A stretch of 64,000 bases of DNA from Pogostemon cablin (GCA_023678885.1 CM042985.1:17710465-17774464); one strand, 5' to 3'. Positions 20,881 through 33,649 are shown, counted from the first letter of the stretch. Program-made: numbers and translations. Notes: a model not told the origin generated them from the letters alone.

Positions 20881-22750
20881 ATAAGAGAAATTTTAAATAA
20901 AGAAATTTTCATAATATTTTCTCAAATAATGCATTTAATTGGGCATGACCAAAATACTTTAATAAATAAGTAAGTATTAATGCCAACAAGAAGGAAATAA
21001 ATAAGGGACAAGTCCTATAAGTTTCAGCAACTTTAAATAATTGATTCAAAGTAAAAGGAGTTAAATAAGGATTAGGCCGCATAAGATTCTGCAATTAAAA
21101 TTTTAAGAAGAATATTTAGCAAAAACCTTTAAAGAAAAGGCCTACAAGTTTATTTCCTAAATTCATAACATATAAAACATACTTGATTTATCAAATATTA
21201 TAAAATAAATCTAAACATGCCACACTCTACCTTACATAACATTTACGATATTTAATTTAAATAAAATTTAGGACCTAAAACTTACAGGGCAAGTTCTATT
21301 TCATATAACTAATTTAATTAAAATATATTTTTTTAAACAGGTCACTACAGATACAAGAAATAATAAGGAATTTACCATAACATAAACACTACACGACCAA
21401 AAACAATTTTCCAATTTTGAACTTGGATAGAATAGTACCTTCCAGTAGTTCTTAAAATCCAAACATAATTCACAATGCGCCCCCACTCGTACACTACCGC
21501 CACGCTAACCTGAAAGGGAGATAATTGAAGCGATGAGCAACCACAAGCTCATTGAAGACTTTATCATACTTACATACATTAAATAGTTCATGTGCGAGAA
21601 TTAAATTTTACTTACAATACAATCCTGTCATGTCATAATAAGGCACCTTTCGACCCTTATTCATGTAACGTTACGATATCGCGATTCGTTAGTAAGGAAC
21701 CCCTTTACGGCCCTTACCCATACTGTAGTATGGCACTTTTACAGTCCATACCCGTGCTATAGTATGGCACTTTTACAGTCCATACCCATGTATTAGTAAG
21801 GCACCATTTAAAATCCAAACTTACAGTGGGAGTAAGGCACCATTTAAAATCTAAACTTGCAGTGGGAGTAAGGCACCCCTAGCATCCAAACTTGCATGAT
21901 CATACAATCCACATATTCCAATTACACTCAATTTTCACATACGAAATAATTCAACATATATAAGATGAGAAAACTCCCACCTTAAACCTTGTAGGAATTG
22001 AACAACGACATGTAAATCTCAACTTGAATTCTTCTTGAAGCCTAATAATTGAATTAATAACTTTCGAAATTAATCCAAAAATAAAAAAATCATATTAAAA
22101 TAAAAAAAATATAGAATAATCAATGTGTGGAAGTAAAGAAAAGAATAAAGTGTAATAATGTGAAAACTGAGTGATGATCGTGATGGGTGAAAGGAAAAAT
22201 ATTTGTTAATCATCATTGAGAGTAAGTTGTAAAAAGAGATTTTAGATTACCAGGAGTGAATAAAGAGTGAAGATGATTTTACCTCTCCTTCTCCAGAGTG
22301 TATGCGGTGCTGATGATTATTGGGTAGAGGAGAAATAAAGATTAAGGTGTATATTTATATTCATCTTATGGAAGTGGTTAGATAGATGATGAGTTATTTT
22401 CAATTATTAAATTCATTTTATGGATATGCCCTAAGAAACAGTATTTCATAAGAATATTTATCTGTTTGTGGGATATCCTAGAAAAATGAATGTTGATTTA
22501 TTTATTCCAAAATATTGAAGGGTGATTGTTAACACAAACACTAGATTTTTGGAAAAGAACTATATAATAAATCAAAAACCTATGTATAAGTTGTTGTAAA
22601 AGGTGTGAGAAAGGAAACACATAGTATAGTACCAATTGTACAAAGGGAGATACCACAAGTAAACTGCATCGCGTGTCACATCTCATACAAAATTGCACGC
22701 AGTGTCTTATCGTAGTGGGAGAGTTTTTCTACAACTGGACACATTTATGT
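20880..22750. other. Unassigned segment replacing copia integrase; possible decayed gypsy LTR
   Basis: AT-rich DNA lies between the pre-integrase and RT remnants of Co-K, where integrase should be. It contains tandem units at about 21640-21895, of AGTATGGCACTTTTACAG type and then AGTAAGGCACCATTTAAAA type. On the reverse strand the text AGCTTGTGGTTGCTCATCGC, followed by CTCCCTTTCAGGTTAGCG, resembles the downstream part of plant chromovirus-type LTRs. I could not find matching ends or a target duplication. Confidence 0.35.
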
Positions 22751-22759
22751 TTTGGGAAA

Positions 22760-23956
22760 GTCGTCAGACTTGGTCCCTAGTAAACATGGAATTGACCCAT
22801 GAATACGACGAAGCACTACAAGATCGAAATGCGGTATCTTAGCAAGTTGCAATGATTTCTGGAATATGATCTATGGATTCTAAATTAGATCTGGGTGCTT
22901 ATAGGACCACTAAATGGTGTAAAAGCCGTTGGAAGTGGTCATACAAAATAAAATAGGATCATATGGTAAGGTAAAAACCTTAAAAGCAAAGCATGTTACG
23001 AAAAGGTATACTCAGAAAGAAAGGGTTCGATTATGAGGAAACCTGTTCGCCGGTAGCTATGCCAATATTGATCCGGACTCTTTTATCTATTGCTACTCAA
23101 GGAATAGATGTCAAGACAACTTTCCTGATTGGAAGTCTTGAGGAAAACATCTATGTGAAGCAACCAGAATGATTCATTGCAAAAGGGCTAAGAGCATTTT
23201 GTGTGTAAGCTTAAAAGTATTCATCGATGGACTAAACTAAGCTTCAAGATCATGAAGCATCCATTTTGATGAGGTAATACAGTGACATGGATTTAATCTA
23301 TACGCGGATGTGTCTTGTGTATTGAATAGAGTGAGGTAAATGTGGTGGTATTTCTTGTACTGTATGTAGATGATATATTGCTCATTGGAGACAATGAAAA
23401 AGTATTGTCGGGTGTATGGGTATGGTTGATAAAGTAGTATGAAGTAAAGGACTTAATATAAGCAAGAAATATTCTTGCAATTATCTCAAACTTCATAAAT
23501 TGATACGATCCTTACTTATTTTAGCATGTGACTTTATCTAAGAAAATGTGTCTTGTGACACAAAAGAAGATAAAGGTGATGAAGGCGGTTCATTATGCTT
23601 CGGCGAATAAGGAATCTTAATCTAAGGAATGCTGTGAATGAGATTGGATATCTGTTTTGCTAAACGCATGGACAATGTGTATCAAGGTAACTCGAAATAA
23701 GAATGTTGAACTATGGTGAGACATATATTTATGTACCTGAAAAGTACTAGAAATTATATGTGGACTTACCAAATAGATTCACTACTTCTTATGAGTAACA
23801 TAGATTCTGATTTTCTAATCAGATAGGGACGGCAGTAAATGCACCTCAAGGTTATGAATTTAATTTTGAAAGTTGAGTCATTATATGGAGGAGTGTTATA
23901 TAGATATATATTTCGGACTCCGAACTCCAACATAGGAAGATGTTGAATTGGAGCCT
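22760..23956 (+). pseudogene. Co-K reverse transcriptase remnant
   Basis: Recognisable in pieces across frames: NKIGSYGKVKTLKAKHVTK with YTQKE near 22945-23030, RTLLSIATQGIDVKTTF and GSLEENIYVKQPE near 23080-23170, and VVFLVLYVDDILLIG at 23345-23389 with the catalytic YVDD. A SDFLIR string near the end matches the RNase H start (DSDFQSD in relatives). Many stops and shifts are present. B1 interrupts the gene at 23957, and the RNase H part resumes at 30896. Confidence 0.82.
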
Positions 23957-25884
23957 TGATGAGCGTTTTCTCAACACACAATTAATCCCCAAGTATGAAG
24001 GATATCAATTGTAGTCTCGAAAGGTGACCAAGTGAATATCGAACCCAAGGGACGGCATATTATTAATTTAATTATTATATAAATTAATTAAGATAAGGCA
24101 ATAAGATTTGATGGATTTAATTAACAACTACTAAACAAATAATTAAAATAACAAATAAAATAAAGTACAACTCGAAGAATACGAGAGTGGATCAAGTAGA
24201 AGAATAGGTAGCTCTAGGATAATCCAGTTTTACTCATTAACTTCCCTTCCATGTGTCAATGTCCGACTCTACCTTGTGGAATATGGACGCATCACTAAAC
24301 CATGCATATCTACTCTATAGACACAAGTAAACATGCATGTAACATGTGTGAATAACCTCGGAGCAAGAGATATAATTTCACCCCCTTTCTAGGTACTATC
24401 AGTATCAATTATTTTCCCCTAGGATTGGTACTCTAACCCGATATGATCTCCCTTTATAGGTACTATAAAATTATCCTCTTTATCCTACTTATTAACCCGA
24501 ATTCAATTCAGTTAATAAGTATTCATATAAGATAGTTCTAATAAGACTTCGGAATCCCTTCACTTAGAATTATAACTTAAAACCCCGCTCAACAGTGAAC
24601 GCACTCAACCAATAACCATGTTATGTATTCAGACTCTACACAACGATTATTGATGCACAAAACAACTATGAGTATGGATTAAAAACGTACAGTCTTATAT
24701 AAACTAAACTACAAGTAGTGTTGTACGGAGTATACACATGGAAGTTCAATTAACTAGATAAAACCTTCACAACCCTAGTTCTACCAAAAAGGCTCTAGCC
24801 CATGGTGTTGTAGGAAACACACATGGGTGTTGGATAGATCTTACCCGGATGTCCAAAAAATACAAGATAATTAGAAAATGAATAAACCCTAGATGTGGCG
24901 TCATCGCGTCCTTCTCGCTCTTGAATCCTACTCTTGGTTCTCCCCTTGATTCCATAAACGAATCTTCAGAGTGATGGATGGATGGAGAAAAGGATGATGG
25001 TTGGGGGGTGATCCCCTCTTGTGGGGTGTTGTATGTTGTGGCCTCTCTTCTCCTCTCTTGTATTGTGTTGTGTTCCTCCTTTTTTTTGGGGCTGTATAAA
25101 CCTCCTTTTATACTTGTAATCACGTCTCCTAGGCTTGGAATGGGCTTTTCAAGTGATCACACGCGTTTAGGCCTCGAAAATACGGATTTGGTAAGTTCCC
25201 GAAGCGTGGTTCGACCTCCCAAACAGAACGAACCAACCCCTATAGGTCAAACCATGGTCGAACCACCCTTCTGGACGTCCCAGGTGCATGGTTCGACCAG
25301 CCAACAGGTCGAACCAGCATGTCGTGGTCGAACCAGCATTTTTTCCGTTGGGTTCGACCTCGGTTCGACCTTAAGCAGGTCGAACCGATTTGCGCAGTCT
25401 CTCCGTTTCGCGTATAACTTTAACATCCGACCTCCGAATTGAGTGATTTTTGTGCTCACCCGATCCTCTCTTCCTGAGATTTCTATCCTTATAAAGAAAT
25501 CACAAAAAATCTAAGAATTGAATATGTAATAGGCCATGGAAAGTAGCACTGCAATTCTGTTCGGCACAGCTCGCGCGGCGTCACCACGACCCTCTCTTCA
25601 ACGGCTTTCCAACGATATATCATACCAACAGTTTCGAGCTCCACAACAATACAGAATAATTATGAAATTTGGATGTGCATTTTCAGCATTCTTGCACAAA
25701 TTGCACCTTTTCTCCAACTTTGCACTTTTCATCCTTTTTTCACCTAAAACACAATAAAACACCTCGAGTGCACATAATTTTCACATATATCGAATATAAG
25801 ATACTTGTGCTCATATAAGACTACAATATCAATCAAAAAGTTGTTAAATTGGATATTAAAACACGCTTATTTTCTCTCTCATCA
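23957..25884 (-). repeat. B1 3' LTR
   Basis: 1928 bp. It is 57 bp shorter than its partner because a block near 25583 (CTTTGCTCATAACTTCC...) is deleted. The reverse-strand TATA box TATAAAAGG is at about 25104-25112, and a TTCGACC/GGTCGAACC array at 25209-25390 lies just upstream of it in transcription order. Confidence 0.92.
25209..25390 (-). promoter_or_regulatory. U3 GGTTCGACC / GGTCGAACC array (B1 3' LTR)
   Basis: Ten or so copies of TTCGACC or its complement GGTCGAA within 180 bp, in both orientations, about 100 bp upstream of the reverse-strand TATA box. The same array is in the partner LTR at 30169-30340 and, shortened, in the B3 LTRs (52681-52740, 59267-59325). Confidence 0.6.
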
Positions 25885-26640
25885 ATCCTCCAAACTTACC
25901 CGTTGCTCGTCCCGAGGCAACAAAATAAAGATAAAGAGAAAGAGTAAGAAAATTAGCGGGGAAACAAGGACTATGACCAATACCCCATTCAAAATACAAT
26001 TGTCATCAACTTAGGTCATGCAACTCTTATCACGTGTAATAATCAATTCAAAGCATACAAGTTAAGACAATCACCACCAATTCAAATGCTCCATGAATTA
26101 AAAGCACACATAAAAATTAGAAAAAGGAAACGAGGGCACCTGATTTTTCTTCAACGTACGCACGAGCTCCTCGAGTCAAAGCCTCAATGTAGAACTCGTC
26201 TTGCCACTCTTTTACCTTTTTCTATCATCAAAGCTCAAACAAACTCATCATCACAGGATTCATCAATAATAAAATAGGAGAACTATAAGAAAGAATTAAT
26301 TGACTATGTAATCGACTCCACACACTAGAAACACCACTGAACACTAGGCAAATTCCGAAAAATTGACACATTAAAACCGATTAAAATTTCAATATACCGC
26401 AAAAAATCAACTCCCCTAGCAAACATTACAAAGAAAATATTATATTCTTGGTGCTTCAATGAGGTAAGTACATCACACCCCCCCCAAACTTAGTAAAAAC
26501 GTAAGTTGAAACTAAGTTTGCAAAGATGTAATTGCCGAATAATAAGCACCTTAAATATAAAAATTTCTTACTCACACGAAAGAAATAAAGCAATAAAACT
26601 GAAGGGCAAGCCCCCAACAGGCGCTCATGTTTAACGTCGT
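25885..26640 (-). other. B1 non-coding 3' region with polypurine tract and internal tract copy
   Basis: The polypurine tract GTAAGTTTGGAGGAT (25885-25899, reverse) has one A in the G-run. The inverted-repeat internal tract is at 26478-26522 and the post-ORF hairpin motif at 26603-26637. The five-hairpin set seen in B2 and B3 is absent because that block is deleted. Confidence 0.65.
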
Positions 26641-26644
26641 AGAG

Positions 26645-28723
26645 TCACGACGGTAGAGGACGGTCTTCTCGCATCCTCACCTTCAAATACTTTCTTTCCC
26701 TCTTCTTTTCTACACTCAACACCTCACCTTTCTTGTTCACAAAAATATGATCATTGAAATTTTCTTCCTCCCATGGCTGTCTAGACTCCTCCTTGTCAAC
26801 CTTCCACTTAAATTCAGAATCACCTGTCTTAGAAAAATCAAGATTAAACAAGTTAGAAACCATATCAATGCTCTTGCACGATTGAGTCTCCATGGGCATC
26901 TTCATTGCATGATCAAGAGAGAAAACCACATCTTCATTATCCATCTGCAGTCTAAGCTTCTCCACTCTCAACTTCTTTGCTCTTTCCCACTTCTTCTCCA
27001 TTGTAAGCTCAGTATTCTGCTCATGTAATGGTACTGGAGTAGCATCAATATCATGCGGAGCATTCGGCGCAGAAACGGGTGCGTTCTGAGAGGATTCGAC
27101 CTGGGTTCGACTAGGGACACTGGTCGAACTAGGTACATAGTGGTCGAACCAAGCTCCTGGAAGTCCATTCTCACTTTTCAGTTTGGGTTCGACCTGGGTT
27201 TGACCTGTTCGACAGGTCGAACCAGGCACGTAGTGGTCGAACCACTCTTCTGAAACTTGATTCTCTCTCTGATTATGTGATTCGACCTGGGTTCGACCTT
27301 GTGACCAGGTCGAACCACTTTCTCCCAAGTCGAATCTGCTCTCTGCATGGTCTTTGGCCTCCGGTTCGACCTGGGTTCGACCAGTAGGTGTGGTCGAACC
27401 ATGAGTGATGTGGTCGAACCGATGATGATCTGAAATAGAGTGTTTCGCTTGATGCAGTTCGACCAGGGTTCGACTTGGTATCTAGGTCGAACCAATAAGG
27501 CTGTGGTCGAACCGATCTTCTGGAAAAACAGAGTGCTCGGAATGGTCAGGTTCGACCAAGGTTTGACCTGTTAGCCAGGTCGAATCAGATGGAGCTTGGT
27601 CAAACCAATGCTGAGTCTTCTTCTGATTGTGTCCAATGCTCCGATTCGACCTACCCATCATGGTTCAACCTCTTGTGTTGGTCGAATCGGGCTCTTTTGG
27701 CTTCAAATTTTGATTTTGGCTTTGTTGTTCCTTCATACTGTGTTCCAGACCTTAACGTGATGGCTTTATCTTCCAATTTTTGTGTCAATTGATTCACGTT
27801 CGCGGTCATCTGCCCTATAATCAAAGTAAGCTCCTTCATCTGCTTAGATAAATCTGCATGATCAACATTCATTCTAGCTTTGATGTGGTCAACCCTTGCA
27901 TCGTTCTCAGCCATGTATCGATTGAAGGTATCTTCATCACTCTTCACTTCATGCTGCTTCATACTAGGCCACCTTAGTGTCAACTCTGTAATCTGCCTCT
28001 GCTGGGACTCTAGTAGCTTGTTGATGTTAGCTAGACTAGAGACGATCTCATCATCCCTATTCGGATTCACTTGATATTCAACCTGCACCATCTTGCCAAG
28101 TACATATGATCCTCTATCTCTCTCTACTGGCCAGTCACGTAAATTCATAGAGATGTCTTCAAATAACTTTTCTGCTTCAAGTGCTATCTTTGATAGTAGA
28201 AGATGCTTATGTATTCAGCCTTAGACATTCCATGCTGTGGACACCTCCTGAGCATGTCTTTAAACCTATCCCACGCCTCATCAAATTTCTTACCCTGATT
28301 CATAACAAATCAGGTGATCTCTTGCCTCATCCTTAAGATCCTTGAGGGTGACATGTATCTCTCCAAGAACTTCTGCTGCAGTTGGTCCCATGTAGTGCAA
28401 TCTGTGGCATCAAGAGTCTCATACCAAGTTTCCACCTTATCAATCAAAGAGAACTTGAATAAGGCGATCCGCCTAGCATTATCATTAGCTCCACTGCCCT
28501 TTTGAGTGTTTGCATAACCAAGAAATTTTTGGAGATGCTAATATGGATCTTCAAAACAACCTCCAGAAAAGAGATTCTTCTCTACCATGTTAATAAGAGA
28601 GGGATGTATCTCAAAATCATCATCTTCCCCCCTTGCTCCTATCAACCCCATGTTGACATTCCCAAAGTTCGTGAAAATTTCACGAATGGAAACATTATCC
28701 GGATTCTGCCTTGCTCCGGCCAT
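26645..28723 (-). pseudogene. gag: B1 gag with protease deleted
   Basis: It starts MAGARQNPDNVSIREIF at 28723, as in B3, but most of the capsid domain is frameshifted. An open stretch (28148-27651) includes LANINKLLESQQRQITELTL and a coiled coil. Then comes the 93-bp-period repeat array (27660-27070), coding for units such as FDHYVPGST and GRTQVEP. The last segment (27328-26645) passes from ERAKKLRVEKL directly to RLQMDNEDVVFSLDHAMKMP. B3 has about 570 bp between these points, carrying DLGAS and FGRPFLA of the protease. So the protease was removed by a deletion that kept the frame. The C-terminus RMREDRPLPS is shared with B3. Confidence 0.78.
27070..27680 (-). repeat. 93-bp coding repeat array of TTCGACC motifs (B1)
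   Basis: Units start at 27093, 27186 and 27279, exactly 93 bp apart, with less regular ones to 27680. Each has a direct pair such as TTCGACCTGGGTTCGACC and an inverted partner GGTCGAACC. Ninety-three is a multiple of three, and the array lies in the gag-protease linker. Confidence 0.8.
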
Positions 28724-28881
28724 GTTCAGCTCAATGTGTTATTTGCTCATTTTCTTCCTCTCCTTTTTTCAAGCGCACAAGTAACTCGGAAAAATTCAAG
28801 GTTAGATAGAAATAAATAATCACAAATAAAAGAAAAAAATCTTAATCAAACTAGAAATAATAAAATCAATAATAACAGCCG

Positions 28882-28899
28882 TCCTCGGCAACGGCGCCA
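28882..28899 (-). other. Primer binding site, tRNA-Asp (B1)
   Basis: The reverse complement reads TGGCGCCGTTGCCGAGGA, one mismatch from the tRNA-Asp 3' end. It lies six bases from the LTR. Confidence 0.88.
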
Positions 28900-28905
28900 A
28901 GAACT

Positions 28906-30890
28906 TGATGAGCGTTTTTTCAACACACAATTAATCCCCAAGTATGAAGGATATCACTTGTAGTCTCGAAAGGTGACCAAGTGAATATCGAACCCAACGG
29001 AAGGCGTATTATTAATTTAATTATTATCTAAATTAATTAAGACAAGGCAATAAGATTTGATGGATTTAATTAACAACTACTAAACAAATAATTAAAATAA
29101 CAAATAAAATAAAGTACCACTCGAAGGATACGAAAATGGATCAAGTAGGAGAATATGTAGCTCTAGGATAATCCAGTTTTACTCATTAACTTCCCTTCCA
29201 TGTGTCAATGTCCGACTCTGCCTTGTGGAATATGGACGCATCACTAAACCATGCATATCTACTCTATAGACACAAGTAAACATGCGTGTAACACGTGTGA
29301 ATAACCTCGGAGCAAGAGATATAATTTCACCCCCCTTTCTAGGTACTATCAGTATCAATTATTTCCCCCTAGGATTGATACTCTAACCCGATATGATCTC
29401 CCTTTATAGGTACTATAAAATTATCCTCTATATCCTACTTATTAACCCGAATTCAATTCAATTAATAAGTATTCATATAAGATAGTTCTAATAAGACTTC
29501 AGAATCCCTTCACTTAGAATTATAACTTAAAACCCTGCTCAACAGTGAACGCACTCAACCAATAACCATGTTATGTATTCAGACTCTACACAACGATTAT
29601 TGATGTACAAAACAACTATGAGTATGGATTAAAAACGTACAATCTTATATAAACTAAACCACAAGTAGTGTTGTACGGAGTATATACATGAAAGTTCAAT
29701 TAACTAGATGAAACCTTCACAACCCTAGTTCTACCAAAAAGGCTCTAGCCCATGGTGTTGTAGGAAACACACATGGGTGTTGGATAGATCTTACCCGGAT
29801 GTCCAGAAAATACAAGATAAATTAGAAAATAAATAAACCCTAGATGTGGCGTCATCGCATCCTTCTCGCTCTTGAATCCTCCTTTTGGTTCTCCCATTGA
29901 TTCCACAAACGAATCTTCAAAGTGATGGATGGATGTAGAAAAGGATGATGGTTGGGGGGTGATCCCCCTTTGTGGGGTGTTGTATGTTGTGGCCTCTCTT
30001 CTCCTCTCTTGTATTGTGTTATGTTCCTCCTTTTTTTTGGGGTTGTATAGACCTCCTTTTATACTTGTAATCACGTCTCTGAGGCTTGGAATGGGCTTTT
30101 CAAGTGATCACACGCGTTTAGGCCTTGAAAATATGGATTTGGTAAGTTCCCGAAGCGCGGTTCGACCTCCCAAACAGGTCGAACTAATCCCTACAGGTCA
30201 AACCATGGTCGAACCACCCTTCTGGACGTTCCAGGTGCATGGTTCGACCAGCCAACAGGTCGAACCAGCACGTCGTGGTCGAACCAGCATTTTTTCCGTT
30301 GGGTTCGACCTCGGTTCGACCTCAAGCAGGTCGAACCGATTTACGCAGTCTCTCTGTTTCGCGTATAACTTTCATATCCGACCTCCGAATTTAGTGATTT
30401 TTGCGCTCACGCGATCCTCTCTTCCTGAAATTTATATCCTTACAAAGAAATCACAAAAACTCCAAGAATTGAATATGTAACAGGCCATGGAAAATAGCAC
30501 TGCAATTCTATTCGGCACAGCTCGCGCGGCGTCACCACTTTGCTCATAACTTCCTTGTTCGGACTTCAATGATGGTGTTCTTTATGCCAAAACGACCCTC
30601 TCTTCAGTGGCGTTCCAACCATGTATCACACCAACAGTTTCAAGCTCCACAACAATACAGAATAATTATGAAATTTGGATGTGCGTTTTCAGCATTCTTG
30701 CACAAATTGCACCTTTTCTCCAACATTGCACTTTTCATCCTTTTTCCACCTAAAACACAATAAAACTCCTCAAGTGCACATAATTCTCACTTATATCGAA
30801 TATAAGACACTTGTGCTCATATAAGACTACAATATCAATAAAAAAAGTATTAAATTGGATATTAAAACATGCTTATTTTCACTCTCATCA
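28906..30890 (-). repeat. B1 5' LTR
   Basis: 1985 bp, TGATGAGCG...CTCTCATCA on the + strand. The reverse-strand TATA box TATAAAAGG is near 30055-30064, with a TTCGACC array upstream of it. Confidence 0.92.
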
Positions 30891-30895
30891 AGCCT

Positions 30896-31239
30896 CTATG
30901 GCAGCTAAATCCATCTGCATGACTCTAGAAACATCGTAATGGACTTTAGATGATTCTAAGTTTGCCAAAGATTATTATAATTTATTTTGATAATAATGGT
31001 GCAGTTGCAAACTTGAAGGAATCATGAGTCCATAAGGCAATTAAACACACGGAGCACGAATACCATCAGCTACGAGAAATCCTATGATGAGAGGAAGGTT
31101 GTTGTCGCCTAGGTTGCATCGGATGATAAGCTAGTAAATCCATTTACAAGGACCTTAAGACGAGAGCTTTTGATGATCGTATAGTGGGAGTGGGAATCAG
31201 ATGTGTGGCAGAAGACATGACAGCATAAACTTTTAGTAT
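30896..31239 (+). pseudogene. Co-K RNase H remnant
   Basis: Continues pol after B1. A segment near 30980-31075 translates FDNNGAVANLKES, then, after a stop, HKAIKHTEHEYHQLREI, the end of copia RNase H (DNSGAVANSKEPR..HIERKYHLIREI in relatives). It is followed by an ALA/DPFTK-like stretch in a broken frame (SKSIYKDL), then the polypurine tract AAGTGGGAGAT at 31240-31250. Confidence 0.72.
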
Positions 31240-31902
31240 AAGTGGGAGATTGTTGGATTTTATACTAAAAGTCTAGCTTTTTGCATGAACAATGCTATAA
31301 CAATTTATTTGAAATGAGAATCATATGATCAAATGATTGCATCTTATAATTTATTTATATGTCCGATGCAATAGTCCACTTACTTTATACTGTAGATAAT
31401 ATGTTGTGCGACAACACGCGGAAGATCATATTATCAGTTTTCTTATAAAGTATAAATAGATGCTCACAACCGAGATAGCGGGGACTCTCTATTAGGATGG
31501 TTGTAGTGTGATTAGGTATTAGTTTGTCTTGACTATAGAATCACACTAGTACACTTTATGTGTATTGAGCAGGACCGCTTGAGATCGTTCGACTTATACT
31601 GACATATAGAAGAACTTGATCTCAGTTATTATGGATGTTCGTGCTCTTAATTCCTATACAATAACCTCAACACATAAGGCAATATGCATTTCTTTGATTC
31701 ATCAATGGGTGAGATTTACATATAATTAAATCAATAAACTCGGTGAGTTGGGAAATAATGTTGTCTCTATGGTGTGCTATTGATTGTAAAAGGAATCATG
31801 TCCGACATAGGTTGGTGATGTCCCCTTGAGGGGCTCATAATATTTATCATGTAAACCCTGCAGGTGGATTTATTCCAGTATGATAATAAGGTTGAGTGGT
31901 AC

Positions 31903-33649
31903 TGATTAGCCATAATATAGTGGGCATGACCAATTAAAGAAATTATCGAACCACAGGGAGGAAGGTACTAGGGTCTAAGCGATCTCGTGTTTGTCATAGT
32001 ATTATAGAGATGAACGAGAAGGGGAGATAATCAAGAAATGACAATAAAATAAATGGATAGATGAATGAGAGATGGATGAATGAGCCAAGTAGATAGAGAT
32101 GAGACTAGCAATACTTAAAGCATGGAAAATCTAGGTATCATGCAATGAATTCATATGTGTCATGGGTAAGAGACTAAGGGCCAACACTAAGATCACCTAA
32201 ACTCCCTCTCGGAATGAAAAGGATATGGTTCTAAACATAGCTCAATGGAGTGGTTCTCACTTAAACAATTCCAACTAGGTACTAAGCTTAAATGAGAGTC
32301 CCTTCACACAATTAATCAACCTCTCGATCAAACCAATTACATGTCCTACCAAAGGGTTCTAAACTATGAAGGACTTCTCAATCTCTTCACAATTTATAAT
32401 GCACATGAGGTGTTTGATGAAATGATTCACTCAATTATCCTAAGCATGCAATTGATTTCTCAATCTAATCACATATCTAGAACAACTAAACACACAAATC
32501 AACAAAACAAATCAAGCAATTAATAATCAATGATAGAAAATCAATTAACCCATTCAACATAATCATTCAATTGCAAAATACCCAAAATTATCCAACACAA
32601 TTCATATTGCTAATCTCACAAGGGAGATTAGCCTCTCATATCCATAAGAAAATTAACATAGACATTAAATTCCTTACAAAACATGATAAACAATAGGTTT
32701 CAATACAAAGTTTGGATGAAAACTCCCTTGGATGTCTCCAATGGTGATCTTCTTCTTCCCCTTGCAATTCACCTCTCTTCCTTGCTTCTCTAGCTACTTG
32801 GATGATGGATTTGATGGAGGGGATCAAATGTAGATGGATGGAATCAAGGAATGGTGAATGGGATGAAGGGTAGATGGAATGGAGAGGAAAAATGTGTGAA
32901 AAATGGTGTGTATTAGGTGTAGATCTGATCCCCACTGATATTTACACTCCAAAATGGGTGTTTTTACCCCTTGGAACCTTCTAGAACACATTCTAATCAT
33001 AAAAATGACTTTGGGCCGAGCATGGGTCGAATTCGGGTCAAGTTCGGGTCGGTGCAGCGCAGTCTCACCGTTTCGCGCATAACTTCCACATCCGATCTCC
33101 AATTTGAGTAATTCTTGCGCTCACGCGATCCTCTTTTCATTGGCTTTCTATCCATATAAAGATCTGACAAAATATCCAATATTTGAAGGTGTAACAAGTC
33201 ATACAAAATAGCACAACCATGCTGAGTAGAAACAGCCTGCGCGACGTCACCATTTTAATCATAACTTTCTCGTTTGGGCTCGGATTGAAGTGTTTCTTAT
33301 ACCAAAACGATCCTCTTTTATGTGGATTTCCAACCATATATCACACTTCTTGTTTTGAGCTCCAAAAGAGTACAGAAAAATTACACAAGTTGGACGTGCG
33401 TTTTTCAGCATTTTGCTTAATTTGACTCATTTTCCCTCGTTTCAACTCCGAATTAAGCTTCGTTTTTTCCCAAATTTTCCTTCTCGCGTCTAGAATCCAT
33501 TTTTACCTGGAAATCATACATTTAAGCTTATTCTCACATATTTCCATAAAAACACAAAACACAATCAAATAGAACATAAAATACGGATAAAATAATACGA
33601 AAACACATATAAAAAGACACTAAAATCTAGGTGAAAATATCACTCATCA
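31903..33649 (-). repeat. A2 3' LTR
   Basis: 1747 bp, TGATTAG...ACTCATCA on the + strand. The GC-rich array is reduced to a GGGTCGAATTCGGGTC-type cluster at about 33015-33050. The TATA site of A1 (GGGGTATAAATACC) reads GGGGTAAAAACACC here, reverse strand near 32955-32970. Confidence 0.93.

Larger units (their letters stand above)
23957..30890 (-). mobile_element. B1: non-autonomous Gy-B element inserted in Co-K pol
   Basis: Flanked by the perfect duplication AGCCT (23952-23956, 30891-30895). Right LTR (5' on the minus strand) 28906-30890, primer site 28882-28899, internal region about 3.0 kb, polypurine tract 25885-25899, left LTR 23957-25884. It has broken gag plus a repeat array and no protease core, RT or integrase. 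It also lacks about 1.1 kb of the 3' non-coding region found in B3. Confidence 0.92.

Noticed and set aside
25209..25390. GGTTCGACC motifs as RNA polymerase III B boxes (GGTTCGANNCC)
   Set aside because: The bases after GGTTCGA do not fit the B-box consensus in most copies, no A box is paired with them, and no tRNA fold is seen.
26747..27253. Plus-strand frames opposite the gag-protease region (also 55207-55752 and 56039-56347)
   Set aside because: Shadows of the minus-strand coding region; no independent features.
32636..33425. Identical sets of small frames at 32341-33425 and 37688-38772
   Set aside because: They are identical only because they lie in the two near-identical LTRs of A2; no protein features.
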